A DNA stretch of 64,000 nt from Latrodectus hesperus (GCA_037975125.1 CM075857.1:20472997-20536996), one strand, 5' to 3'. Shown: positions 1-12,488, counted from the stretch's first letter. The notes: generated by a model from the sequence alone, not told the origin. Program-made: numbers and translations.

Positions 1-734
1 GTAAATTTATAGCAATTTAAAGCAAGGGTTTTGAACACATTTTTTAATTTTTGTTGTAGTAAAAAAACCAATTTGATATTGCTAATTTCACTTAAATCCA
101 AAAGGCTATTCGATGTATATGAAGAAAATTCCAACAAAAACTAAAAAAATCCTGAGTAAACACACTGTCACTTTCAAAATGATTACGCAGTTGAAAAATT
201 AAAATAATATTTAATAATAACAGAAAATATATAAAAACATTTTTAATGTTACCGTAAGCAAGGTATTAATCTTAAGATTTAATAGAAATTGCTTAAAAAT
301 ATTGAAATTAATTTAAAATTCTATTCATTAATAAAATTTTTAAAAATTTAAATCGTCATTACCGATTTAAATTAACCATAATGTTTTGTCTTTTTCATTT
401 TGCTTTTTCTTCTGTTTTATTGTCAATGTATGAATGGCATAAATCAATGGAAAACATCTTCTCAAATCGAAGCTTTGGTCTTTATTAAGAAAGCGTTTTT
501 TTAACAAACGGAAATTCAACAATAATCTCAAACATTCGATGGTGAACTTCGCCTTGTTTGCTGCCACTCGGAGAATGTGATTTGAAGGCAGGCAGCAAAT
601 TTGTTGACAAGGTGGATTTAAAACGCCTTTCAAGACAAATTGAAATGGATGAAATGTCATCTGAATTTTAAACTAATGAGAATTGTAAGAAAGTGGCGTA
701 TTCAGGACTGTAGTAAAAGGAACTTTATGATCTA
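1..734. other. AT-rich stretch without recognised gene
   Basis: Low-complexity AT-rich sequence. A 97-codon open frame on the minus strand (367-660) has no recognisable motif, signal peptide or splice context, and I do not count it as a gene. The inverted-repeat arm begins near 735. Confidence 0.6.
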
Positions 735-1157
735 TAACTGCTGATGCTTCCAAACACAATTACTTTTCAATATTGCCATATATTTTTCTATAGATAAAAT
801 GTTTTAAATTGTACCAGTCTTTTAAGAATAACTTTGAATTTGGTACTAACATAAAATATCTTTTGTTACATGGCTTTTAAGTTACCACATTCTTTTATAT
901 ATAACCTAGTAATGCATTCTTTATGTTTTGGTTAAAAATTTTGAAAAATGTCTTATAACATCACGATTTCAAAAACTTCACAAACTATTTGCTATAAAAA
1001 TACCTACTAGATATTATTTTTCAATTTCTTTCAATTAGGCAAACTAGCATGACAAGGGTATCAATTTTATCTTACCTTAATGTTTTCTTTCGTTCTTCAA
1101 TATCTAATTTTCTGAAATTTTTTATTTGTTATATAAAACTTATTTGGTGTTTAAAAG

Positions 1158-1262
1158 AAAGTTGGAAGATTGCAAAGAATGTTGGTTGAAGACCTCTCTC
1201 AAAATTTGAATATTAAAGCACGATTACTGAATGTCATTTTTATAAATGCATGTTACTTCAAG
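1158..1262 (+). pseudogene. Serpin-like exon remnant in arm A
   Basis: The frame ending at 1262 finishes in a motif of the form N-A-C-Y-F-K, which resembles the serpin strand motif NA(x)YFKG. It is followed at once by a donor-like AAG|GTTAGT. Upstream residues (RMLVED, then SQNLNIKA) fit the variable linker before that strand. The same exon with a few conservative substitutions lies in arm B (34331-34435, minus). An in-frame TAA just upstream of 1158 and stops in every frame of the next exon-like block (about 1655-1815) suggest a decayed copy. The identification rests on one short motif, so another gene family is possible. Confidence 0.35.
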
Positions 1263-1300
1263 GTTAGTGTAGAAATATGTGAAATTACTTTTAGAAAAAT

Positions 1301-1565
1301 GCCGACTGATTGGCTGAGTGGTTAGCGTTCCTGACTCCTGAGCTGTTGGTTCGAATCCCGGTTCGAGCATGGATATTTCTCTGTCTTTTCTTCTGTTTTG
1401 TTGTATGAATGTGGCCCGCCCTATAAACGGGTTTGTGGTGTTATGGCGCGGGCAACGCTACTCGCCTCCGTGACTTAGTTCACATGTGCTCTCTGGGTAA
1501 CGACAAATGAGTAGCAGTCTCTGGCCTTGTTGTGGCATAGGGTTCAACCCTCTTGGAAAAAAAAA
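1301..1565 (+). mobile_element. tRNA-derived SINE (family A) with target-site duplication
   Basis: It begins with a tRNA-like head: an A-box-like TGGCTGAGTGG and a B box GGTTCGAATCC about 35 bp further on. An unrelated body and a poly-A tail at the right end follow. The flanks at 1287-1300 and 1566-1579 match at 13 of 14 bases. Arm B keeps a single copy of this target and no SINE, so both ends are well fixed. The head resembles that of the SINE at 55674-55844, but the tails differ. Confidence 0.88.
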
Positions 1566-2326
1566 ACTTCTAGAAAAATTCTAAATTAAAATTACTAAGT
1601 CCATTGCCCTCGGGAGACTACTACTAGGTTATGATTAACTTGTTTTTACAGGTGCATAAGTTTCTTTTGATGATCTTTCCAAGAATTTGTGAGAACGCAA
1701 GCATCTGACCTAAAGATATGCAGGAAATAACTAGATAAACAACTTAAGAGATGATGGGAAAGAGATTACTGAGGTTATTACAAAATTCAGCAAAGAAAAA
1801 GTAACCGGTAGTTTGAATGGTACATAAAATTTTCAAATTATTTCTAATACTTAGAATTGTGATAGAGATAAATATAATTTAAAATTTGAATGAAAATTTG
1901 AACGACAAAGGGAAGATAATTTTAAATGTGATCTCAAAATGCAAACCAGTTTTCAATTCTGAATCATAAATGTTTTTAAAAAGTAAATTTTTTTAACTCA
2001 TTAAATAAAGTTACTTTTTTCAATAATTGCTATAATTATTAATTTTAAATTTGGTTTAATAAAAAACTTGTGAAGTTTCAATGTTATAAATCTTTTCTTT
2101 TTTAGATATTTTTCATTGGTTCCTTGAATAAAAATATAAATGAGGGTTTACCTCAATTATATTTCAATTAAATTTTATCTTCTAAATCAGTTTTTTCTTA
2201 ATTCATTAATTAGCTAAGCGTAATGTGTTAATTAACGCTTGGTTTATAAGACTGATCACTTGCGAGTGTTATGACGTTTCACTTGTAAAAGTAATGGAAA
2301 TGGAGAGTGGATTATTTGTTTGATTT

Positions 2327-3027
2327 GTTGTTGTTGTTTTACCTTATTCCACTTGATCTAGTACAATCTAGACCAAGTCCAGTAGATCGTTCGCCCAGAG
2401 AAAGTCCCGAACCAGCGCAGGGTTATCAAAAGATCTCTCTTCTCCAAACCCAGACAGGAGAGCAGATGGTCCGGAGAAGCTTGGTGGAAATTACACCTGA
2501 GGCACACAGGGAACACTTTCTGACCCTGAACGAATGTAAGGGTGCAAGTATGTCCAGTAATGAGCCTGGTAATGGTGGTTTGCAATTTCCTATTGCCCTT
2601 CAGCTCCAGGGCAGCCCCAGGATGGTTTTGTTCGTACCAGTCATGAGTAGGTGGGATCCTCCAAGTCTTGCTGTTTTCGGCTTTAACCTTTGAGAAAATT
2701 TCACAAAACGTAAATAGTCCACCATTTTCAGTTGTTTCAGCAGAGCATTCCTTAGCCAATTCATCGGCCAAGTCATTGAAGTGGAGGTCCACATGGGAGG
2801 GAATCCACTGTAGATGAATGTCATTATGTGAAGAGTAACTCTTAAGTTTGTTTACAATGTCCATGCCGAGCCTGTCATTAATGCATCTCCATCTGCTTAG
2901 GTATTGAATGGAGCTCCTGCTGTCTGAGTAAATCCAGATGTCGCAAGTGCTGCTAATCGAAATCATAAATTTATGGGCCTCGTCAATGGCTATCAATTCC
3001 GATCTAAAGACAGAACAAAAGTTTGGG
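2327..3027 (-). mobile_element. 5'-truncated non-LTR retrotransposon: RNase H and C-terminal domain
   Basis: The minus strand encodes the end of a LINE polyprotein. The RNase H domain shows the aspartate motif IYSDSRSS and, later, LQWIPSHV followed by ADELAKE. A C-terminal cysteine/histidine domain follows (CLRC, then SPDHLLSCLG), typical of arthropod RNase H-bearing non-LTR elements. After SCLGLEKRDLL the frame shifts by one base; the shifted frame ends in DLLDLV and a stop. A short 3' UTR ends in a (CAA)n tail at 2327-2340. Both flanks carry TTGTTTGATTT (2316-2326 and 3028-3038), an 11-bp target-site duplication. Arm B has the empty site. The copy is 701 bp and non-functional. Confidence 0.92.
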
Positions 3028-3454
3028 TTGTTTGATTTATAAATTACTTTTTATGCATATAATACTAGTTTTTCTTTCATTCCGTATGCATCATTATAAA
3101 TTGTTAAAAAAATTAAGGGAGTAAGCAAAAACTTCAAGGAAAAACCTGTGATTTGTAATCACTATTCAATTTGTGCCCGTTTTCTGGTTTTCGGCATCAT
3201 GAGCATTGATTTGTATAAGAAATTTTCTTTCTATTTTTTTTGTTATATTTTAATTTGGGATATTTTATCGGATGTTTTGTTGTCAGTGAAAATATTTGTA
3301 AAATTTTTCGAAAATCATACATTTCCTTAATTTTCATATTATTCGTATTTAATAAAGTATTTAAGTTTTTTTTATAAGTTTTCTATCTTCTCAATATTTT
3401 TATGATTTATCAAAACATCTATTAGATGTTTCCTGGTCTGTCCCGATCTTGTAG

Positions 3455-4089
3455 TGGCCCACGACCTCTTCAATCAACCATGGCTAGATTCAGAAGTGGG
3501 CACCTAAAAAGCTTCAGGTTCCTTAATGGGGAGAGGACTTTTCCTCCTTGTTCCTGCTCTCTCTTTGCCAGCTCTGCTCACCTTCTTACTTGACTTGGCG
3601 CTTCTTGGACGCAGCTGTGGGTTGATCGAATAAAATCTACGTGGAACTTATGTATCGAGGCCTCTTGGGCCTGTTGTAGGCTTTCCTACACCAGGGGGAT
3701 AAATAACAAAAAATTTATCCTTCACTGCCTTCTACTCGGCTTACTCACATGAAACTCTTCTTAGTCAATAAAAGCAGAAATCAAACCACTGGGCTTGTCC
3801 AGACGAATATTACCCACTTTCTCAGTGGGCACCTTCGCTCTATGACTCTCCTTGAGAGCTTTAAACACTACGAGGTCTGCTCCAATGATTTTATTGATCA
3901 GTCTTCTCCTGTCCATGTTTTATAGTGTCTGGACTTATCCAGGTAGGATCTTTATGAAAACCCATTGCTGGCTTTGGGATTTCTTAAGGTGAACAAATTC
4001 ATAGACTCGATATAGAGCCGCTATACTCGGGGATGTGCATCAGTAAGGCCTACTAGCAATAGGTGTAGAACATACGTCCGAAATTGGTT
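3455..4089 (+). mobile_element. Retroelement fragment with LINE-like C-terminal domain
   Basis: A GC-richer block flanked by the 12-bp direct repeat CCGATCTTGTAG (3443-3454 and 4090-4101), consistent with a target-site duplication. Plus-strand translation from about 3480 reads RSGHLKSFRFLNGERTFP, then a cysteine-rich stretch and HLLT-stop-LG. This parallels the last domain of the LINE at 2327-3027 (ITGH..., HLLSCLG), but with an in-frame stop. The rest has no open frame. Clade and true ends are uncertain. Confidence 0.55.
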
Positions 4090-4435
4090 CCGATCTTGTA
4101 GAAAATTAAAATGACAATGAAATTTTGATATTTATAGTTTAATGATATTTTTCTTAAGCTTTATTTTTCCTGAAGAGAATTATATTTTGCAATACATTTC
4201 CTTCATTTTAGTTGCTTACGAAGTTTATGAATAATGATTAGGGACTCTGTTTTGTGAAATGTAGAAAGAAGGGTAAATATTATGCAGAAAGAAGGGTAAA
4301 TATTTTTTCGCTGCTCTCAGTGATTATGCATAGATGGCAATTTTAAAAATAGTAAAACACGCCTGAGTTTTTGTTGCTAGTGAAATTTTGCAGCGGACTG
4401 TTGCAGTGTATAAATTAATCACTTGGTGATGTCAC

Positions 4436-4990
4436 TAAGTGGAATGGGTGAAGTTCGTCCGGAGCCAAGCTCCTGGTAGGGTCATCCTGAGCGTGAAGTC
4501 CATTTCTTTATATTCATCTAAAGCTAACAGGTGATAAATCAGACTTCTACCTCAGGTGCTCCAGAGCTTATGGCCGACAGAACCAGTGCAAATGCCTCCT
4601 ATTGGGGATTTATGGGAACTTCCTCTGGAACAACATTGGTATTCTAGGAAGAGACCTGGTGCTGCTATATTTTTCTAGGGCAACAGATAACAGCAGATTT
4701 GCCTCTGGCGATTTGCCAGGAGACACAAGCTTCATAATTTTGAACCACGGTCACTTGACGAGGGCAAGCCAGTAACTTGGTATGCCAAATCATTGGAAGG
4801 ACTTTGGACCTCACATATTAACGTGGACACATGCCCAACCCATGGAGCTCCAGCAATCCAAAGAGGGAGCAGCGTACGTGGTGACCCTCCGAATCACTGT
4901 CCGCGGCAGACGATGCTTCCCTTTGCTGATCTTAAAGTGAAGTGACGTAACGCTACTACTCTTTTGAGCAGACACATAAAAGTTGTGATT
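4436..4990. other. GC-richer block of probable repeat origin, unidentified
   Basis: Distinctly less AT-rich than its surroundings, with abrupt edges and no long open frame on either strand. It contains phrases such as GGAGCCAAGCTCCTGG. Composition suggests an old transposon or LTR-type sequence, but I recognise no domain and found no second copy here. Confidence 0.35.
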
Positions 4991-5086
4991 AGACTTGCAC
5001 TAAGTGTAAACCTGTTCAGGCTTCACCTGAGCATATTTTAAATTGTATATATTTAAATTGGATGAGATGTTTTCCGAACCTCTTGA

Positions 5087-7215
<2,129 letters not shown>

Positions 7216-7305
<90 letters not shown>
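7216..7305. repeat. (TA)n microsatellite
   Basis: A TA run of about 90 bp lying roughly 350 bp outside the 3' end of the Gypsy element. Confidence 0.97.
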
Positions 7306-7308
<3 letters not shown>

Positions 7309-7660
7309 AACGTAATAGTTTCAAAGATAATTACTAATACAGACTACTTCTAATAAGTAGTTATTAGGTAAAATGCATATTAATTTTTAGTAATAAATTT
7401 CAGTGTTGATTTCATGTATGATGTTTTATCTACCTAAATGCTTACAATAACTAAAGTGTTGAGATATTCATAAAATTTTACCATTTTGTAAGTTTATCAA
7501 ATAATTAAAGACAAAATAACAATATAATTAACTGTTAAAAAAAACTTTTAAAAAAATGAATAGATTTCTCAATGAGTTTTCTACAAATTTAATCTGTTAA
7601 ATATTTTTAAATGAGTAAATCTTGCAAGATAATATAAAGAATCTAGCTATAAGTAAGTGT

Positions 7661-7881
7661 GTGTCCGGTGGTTGTGGGTATAATCAAAACAGCCTTTAGT
7701 GTAACAATAATTTAATCATTCAAAGTTTAGTTACACACAATACAAACAGAAACACAAAATGAAAAGGATGATTAAATGCACATGTTGCGAGTTCGAAAAC
7801 AATAGCCTAACTGATTGTCTTTCCTTCTCCCCGCCAGGGGCGCTCTCGGAAAGGAAGAGAGAGAGAGAGTGAAGTGTCACA
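7661..7881 (-). repeat. 3' LTR of the Gypsy element
   Basis: About 221 bp and almost identical to 14320-14539. On the element's strand it starts TGTGACAC and ends CCGGACA(C). It contains a purine-rich GAGAGAGA run. The pol stop codon falls within its first bases. Confidence 0.95.
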
Positions 7882-10800
7882 GGCTCCCCCTCTGGCTGCG
7901 AAGTCGTCTCGACGAGTAGCCAGGCGAAAAGTTTGACGGTTGCTTACTTCTTGGCAAGTTGTTTGTTTGAGGTGTCTTAGGAGGTCGACCCCTTCTTTTA
8001 ATAGGATTTGTTGGCACATTTGAGGTTTTGTGGGCTTCTAGGCATGGACGTAGAGCAGATGTGTGATAGGCTCCAAGGGAAATATTGGGTTGGTCCAGGC
8101 TGGCAATTTCGTAACTTGTTGGGGAACGTTGAGCAAGTATAATATACGGTCCATCTCGACGAGGTGCAAATTTGGCTGTTATCTTTTTTGCTTTGTTGCT
8201 ATGAGGATGTAAGGTTACCCATACTTGATCTCCAGGTTTGAACTGGTGACCTTTTCTTCTATCCTGATCAGCATATTTCTTCCTTTGATCTTGTTTTTGT
8301 TCAACAATGTCTTTAATCTCTTTTGAAATATTTGCAAATTTTCTCAAATATGGAGTTATTTCCGCTACGAAGTTGTCATTGTGAATAACTGTGCGCAAAT
8401 CATGTTGGATATCATCAGGGGTTCTAAGTTCTCTTCCGAATTGTAGAAACGCAGCCGTGTGTTCTGTCGAGTCACATACAGCTGTGTTCAATGCAAAACG
8501 TATTGTCGGAAGTTTTTGTACCCATTCAGTGTGCTTATCTCCAACCAAAATTGCCAATCTCGGTTTGAGATCTCTATTCTTCCGCTCAACAGGATTAGCT
8601 TGTGGGCAATAAACTGGAGTAAGTATTTGTTTTATGTCAAGAAGATGACAAACCTGTTGAAGAACTGCACTGACAAACTGTGAACCATTGTCACTTATCA
8701 GTCTTCTTGGAATTCCGAAACGCAGGAATACTTCTTCCATCAACACAGTAGCACACTCTCTCGCGGTAGCGTTTTTCAGTGCGAAAAGTTCTACCCATTT
8801 TGTTGCAGTATCTTCCACAATGAAAATCCATTTTTTCCCTTCTGGGGACTCAGGCAAGGGACCAAACAAGTCGATTGCCAAAGTTTCAAAACGTTGTGAG
8901 TAGATTGGAGTTCTCAATAAGCCTGCAGGTTTTTGATTTGATGGTTTGAACCTATTACAATCAAGGCAATTTTTAACATAGTTTGTAATATATTTTCGCA
9001 TTCCTGGGAAATAATATCTCTTAGAAACTCTTTGATATGTACCATCTGCACCATAATGGCCTGCTGTTGGAGCATCATGATGTTCTTTCAGTACTCTTTC
9101 ACGCTCATGATTAGGAACTACTAATTGTGCCTCCTCCGAGTCAGATTCTTCGGAATAATGATATAATACACCTTGATTCATAATATAACCTCTTTGAGTC
9201 CAATTTGCAAAATTTTCGTCTTTTGAATTACTTTCAAAACTATCTATTATTTTCTTTACATCGCCATCCTTCATTTGTTCTGCACGCAGATCGCTTGCTG
9301 TTTTGGAGGGCAAATCAACGATAATTGTGCAGATTTCGCAGGTGGCTCTTTCATGTACACAATTTGGGCGGGAAAGCATATCAGCAATGACGTTCGCTTT
9401 ACCCGGAATGTATTCTATTTTAAGGTTGTAAGATTGTAATTGCAATGCCCATCTTGCAAGACGACCTGTGGGAGATTTGAGGCTTAAGAGCCATTTTAAA
9501 GGTTGGTGGTCAGATGCCACAGTAACTTCTGAACCTTCGATATATCCTCTAAACTTCTCAAGGGCCCAGATCACTGCAAGCGCTTCTCTTTCGGTTGTGG
9601 AATAGTTACGTTCAGCCGACGTCAGTAAACGGCTTGCATATTCTATCGGGTGCTCTTCAGGACCTTGTCCTTGTAGTAAGACAGCTCCCAAAGCATAATT
9701 TGACGCATCTGATCTTATTACAAAAGGTTTTGATTCATCCATTTGTTTTAAAATTGGTGGTGAAATCAAACATTTCTTAAGAAATTCAAATGCACTTTGC
9801 TCTTTTTCACCCCATTTCCAAGTAGTTCGCTTTTTAGTGAGATTGCTTAAGGGATAAGAAATCTCAGCAAATTGAGGAATGTAGCGTCTATACCAGCTGC
9901 ATGTTTGCAAAAATGATTGCACCTGTTTTACATTCTTTGGGGAGGGAATACTAATAATTGCTTCCACTTTAGCTGGGTCTACCTCAATACCGGAGTTGGT
10001 TATATAATGCCCAAGGTATTTAACTTTGGCACAAGAAAAATTGCATTTCTCACGATTAGCTCGTAAATTAAACAGCTTGAGTCTTTCAAATACTAAACGT
10101 AAGTCTTGGATGTGACTCTCGAAAGTGGGAGACAATACTATGATATCATCTAAGTAAGCAAGCGTATTAACCTTTAGTCCATTTCGAAAAATGTCCATTA
10201 GACGCTGGAATGTAGCTGGTGCTGTTTTAAGTCCGAAAGGCATTCTGTTGAACCTAAAGACACCAAGTTGGCATACAAAAGCAGTTTTGTCTTTGTCCTG
10301 CGGACGTACATTAATTTGATAATAACCAGATCGCAAATCTATAGTGGTCATAAAAGAGGTTTGTTTAGCATTGTGCAGAAGATCATCCATTCGTGGTAAC
10401 GGATATGGATCTGATTTGGTGACAGCATTGAGCTTACGGTAGTCGATGCAAAGTCTAAATTCACCATTTGGTTTAGGTATGAGCACTACTGGTGATGCAT
10501 ATGCTGAATCGCATTCTTCTATTATCCCTAAGGCAAGAAGCTTTTCAATTTCCTTTCTCAAGATATCTTTTCTGGCTGGAGAGAGTCGATAGGGAGGTGA
10601 AGCAATTGGAGCTGAATCCCCTGTATCGATTCGGTGTTCGATATAAGTTGTTGCTTCTCCCCCTTGTTGGAAGATATTTTCATACTCCTTCAACAAAGCA
10701 TTAAGTTGTCTCCTCTGGTTGGAGTTGAGATTTTCCCCTTCATCTGATCGAAGGAACATTGAGTTTTCATCACTCTTACTCCCAATGAAATTAGAACATT

Positions 10801-11644
10801 GTTTTGCAAATTCTGTTTGAAGTATAAAAGAATTTTCTGGAAGAGTGGTATTTAAGTCTATGAAGGAATTGTCTTCAGATAGATCTTCCCACTGTTTCGT
10901 TGGATTAGTATTTATTTCAATTTCAGAGGAATGATCTTGAGAATCTGGTTGGAGTGAACCACAATTCACTGGAACATCGAGTTTTGCAAATGAGAAGGTT
11001 TTATGCGGTCTATCACTAAAGTGCCACGAATGTTCTTTAAGATTTAGAACGATCCCTGTTTTCTCTATAAAGTCAATTCCAAGTAGAGTATTATTTCTCT
11101 GTGCGTCTGGAATAGCAAAAATTGGTATTGAAAATCTTCTTCTTTGTATCCAGACCTTAACGAAGGCTTTATGTACTTCCTTTTTTGAATGGCTGCCATC
11201 TGCTAAAATTATGTCGAGGACTGATTTTTGGAAATGTATTCCTTGTTCTCTAAGAAGGTGGTAGAGAGTTTCACCAGCTATAGTATGAGTTGCAGCCGTG
11301 TCAACATAAGCTGTACCCCACATTCCATTGATGTTTATATTTAATATTGCCATCTGGTTGGATGTTGAGAGACTGTTCAACTTTATACTGTGAAAACGAG
11401 CGGGATTCTTTTCAGATTTGGAACAATTCGGACAGTTTGATTTAATATAGCCAGGCGTATGACAATTATAGCAAAAAACGGGAGAAGGTTTGTCCTGCTT
11501 AAGCTGGTCGAATATTTCCGCCTTTAACGTTTTTTCGGACACAGTTGAATCTGGGATATTCTTCTCTGGTTTGGGGGAGTTGTTTCTTATTAATGACTGA
11601 TGGTCCTTCTTTATTAGCTTTGTGACGAAGATTGTCGTATGCAT
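7877..11644 (-). CDS. Pol polyprotein of the Gypsy element (protease, RT, RNase H, integrase)
   Basis: A single open frame of 1255 codons. Near the N-terminus (residues 58-71) is a zinc-knuckle-like CYNC...C in which the usual histidine is Tyr66. An aspartic protease motif YVDTAATHT follows (115 is the Asp). Reverse transcriptase has TTIDLRSGYYQI (Asp436) and YLDD (497-500). RNase H has RSDASNYALGAVL (Asp645), SDHQPLKW (Asp712) and IADMLSRP (Asp755). Integrase has an HH/CC finger (H855/856, H863, C893, C896) and D925, D985 and E1020. The C-terminus carries an AT-hook-like KRRGRPPK (1216-1223) instead of an obvious chromodomain. The frame is +1 relative to gag and overlaps it by 146 bp, so translation probably needs frameshifting; the true Pol start is not the first Met. 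No premature stops were seen. Confidence 0.95.
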   Translation of the reverse strand: MHTTIFVTKLIKKDHQSLIRNNSPKPEKNIPDSTVSEKTLKAEIFDQLKQDKPSPVFCYNCHTPGYIKSNCPNCSKSEKNPARFHSIKLNSLSTSNQMAILNININGMWGTAYVDTAATHTIAGETLYHLLREQGIHFQKSVLDIILADGSHSKKEVHKAFVKVWIQRRRFSIPIFAIPDAQRNNTLLGIDFIEKTGIVLNLKEHSWHFSDRPHKTFSFAKLDVPVNCGSLQPDSQDHSSEIEINTNPTKQWEDLSEDNSFIDLNTTLPENSFILQTEFAKQCSNFIGSKSDENSMFLRSDEGENLNSNQRRQLNALLKEYENIFQQGGEATTYIEHRIDTGDSAPIASPPYRLSPARKDILRKEIEKLLALGIIEECDSAYASPVVLIPKPNGEFRLCIDYRKLNAVTKSDPYPLPRMDDLLHNAKQTSFMTTIDLRSGYYQINVRPQDKDKTAFVCQLGVFRFNRMPFGLKTAPATFQRLMDIFRNGLKVNTLAYLDDIIVLSPTFESHIQDLRLVFERLKLFNLRANREKCNFSCAKVKYLGHYITNSGIEVDPAKVEAIISIPSPKNVKQVQSFLQTCSWYRRYIPQFAEISYPLSNLTKKRTTWKWGEKEQSAFEFLKKCLISPPILKQMDESKPFVIRSDASNYALGAVLLQGQGPEEHPIEYASRLLTSAERNYSTTEREALAVIWALEKFRGYIEGSEVTVASDHQPLKWLLSLKSPTGRLARWALQLQSYNLKIEYIPGKANVIADMLSRPNCVHERATCEICTIIVDLPSKTASDLRAEQMKDGDVKKIIDSFESNSKDENFANWTQRGYIMNQGVLYHYSEESDSEEAQLVVPNHERERVLKEHHDAPTAGHYGADGTYQRVSKRYYFPGMRKYITNYVKNCLDCNRFKPSNQKPAGLLRTPIYSQRFETLAIDLFGPLPESPEGKKWIFIVEDTATKWVELFALKNATARECATVLMEEVFLRFGIPRRLISDNGSQFVSAVLQQVCHLLDIKQILTPVYCPQANPVERKNRDLKPRLAILVGDKHTEWVQKLPTIRFALNTAVCDSTEHTAAFLQFGRELRTPDDIQHDLRTVIHNDNFVAEITPYLRKFANISKEIKDIVEQKQDQRKKYADQDRRKGHQFKPGDQVWVTLHPHSNKAKKITAKFAPRRDGPYIILAQRSPTSYEIASLDQPNISLGAYHTSALRPCLEAHKTSNVPTNPIKRRGRPPKTPQTNNLPRSKQPSNFSPGYSSRRLRSQRGSL
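7882..7893 (-). promoter_or_regulatory. Polypurine tract
   Basis: On the element's strand, AGAGGGGGAGCC lies directly before the 3' LTR, the expected position for the plus-strand primer. The same bases encode the last residues of the pol frame. Confidence 0.8.
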
Positions 11645-12488
11645 CGAGTTTTTCTACCAAATCAGTTGGAGAAGTGATGTCACCCCATTCATCCAAAAAG
11701 TGTTCTTTAAATTCGGGAGGGCATTTTTTCTTGATCTGATCGGTTATCATAAGGTCTTTCAATTTTTCAAACGTGTCTACTTTTCCTTCTTTTATCCAAT
11801 TTTCAAAATAGTTTTGAATTTCAAAATAAAAGTCATTCCATGTACTATCCGGATTCTTTTTATGTGTCACAAACAGGTGACGAAAACGTTCAGCGCTTAA
11901 TTTGAATCTTTTTAACAAGATCTCTTTTATATATTTGTAATTTTCAGCTTTTTCTTCTGGCTCGCGGGCGATTATTTTTGTCACATCACTTGGAAGAACT
12001 CCAACTAGGTAAGCGATCCATTGATTTTCAGGAACCTTTAGAAACTTTAACTGTCTCTCAAAAAGATTGAGAAATAAAGAGATGTCGTCTTCTTTTGCAT
12101 TAAAGTTAGGAATTAACTTTTTTAACTCAAGTTTTGGTAGATCATTTGATTGAATGGGTAATACCGGCGATAGCGAAGACAACTTTTGGACTTCAAGTTG
12201 TAGCTTGAGAACTTCAAGTTCATGGGCTCTTTCTTTTTCTATTCTGGCTTCCTCTATTTGTTTTTCTTGTGTTATACGTTCACTTGCTAATCTCTCCTGC
12301 TCTTCTTTTGATACTCTTTCTTCAATAATACTGGATAATAAGTTTTTCGTTAATTCCTCATCATACTTGTCAGATTTGACGATTAAATCCTTTAGCTGGA
12401 TTACTTTCATTTTGTTCCCAATATCCAAGCCCAATTCCTCAGCCAACAATATCAAATCTTCTTTTCGACCTTTTGCGAGATATGCCAT
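11499..12488 (-). CDS. Gag protein of the Gypsy element
   Basis: Open frame of about 329 codons from the Met of MAYLAKGRKEDL. The frame continues 37 codons further upstream to 12599, but those residues look like leader. The N-terminal part is helical. A charged coiled-coil region rich in Glu, Lys and Arg (for example KEEQERLASERITQEKQIEE) is followed by a capsid-like region containing FLNLFERQLKFL, WIAYLVGVLP and LLKRFKL, typical of retrotransposon Gag. No zinc knuckle lies in this frame; the cysteine motif is in the overlapping pol frame. It would assemble the virus-like particle. No host gene resembles it here. Confidence 0.88.
   Translation of the reverse strand: MAYLAKGRKEDLILLAEELGLDIGNKMKVIQLKDLIVKSDKYDEELTKNLLSSIIEERVSKEEQERLASERITQEKQIEEARIEKERAHELEVLKLQLEVQKLSSLSPVLPIQSNDLPKLELKKLIPNFNAKEDDISLFLNLFERQLKFLKVPENQWIAYLVGVLPSDVTKIIAREPEEKAENYKYIKEILLKRFKLSAERFRHLFVTHKKNPDSTWNDFYFEIQNYFENWIKEGKVDTFEKLKDLMITDQIKKKCPPEFKEHFLDEWGDITSPTDLVEKLDAYDNLRHKANKEGPSVINKKQLPQTREEYPRFNCVRKNVKGGNIRPA

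Larger units (their letters stand above)
735..3327 (+). repeat. Inverted-repeat arm A (paralogous to 33226-34850)
   Basis: Read on the plus strand, this segment matches the reverse complement of 33226-34850 along most of its length, for example the blocks at 735-860, 1600-1830, 1880-1980, 2220-2320 and 3040-3327. Arm A is longer because it carries two retroelement insertions, a SINE at 1301-1565 and a LINE fragment at 2327-3027. Arm B lacks both and keeps the unduplicated target. Divergence is moderate, with many small indels. It may be a duplicated gene fragment or two copies of an older repeat; serpin-like exon remnants in both arms favour the former. Confidence 0.85.

Noticed and set aside
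367..660. 97-codon minus-strand frame
   Set aside because: No motif, homology or splice context; AT-driven.
2307..2693. 128-codon plus-strand frame
   Set aside because: Antisense of the LINE RNase H and C-terminal region.
7807..8019. Short frames antisense or alternative to Gypsy pol
   Set aside because: Several such frames between 7.8 and 12.5 kb are shadows of gag and pol.
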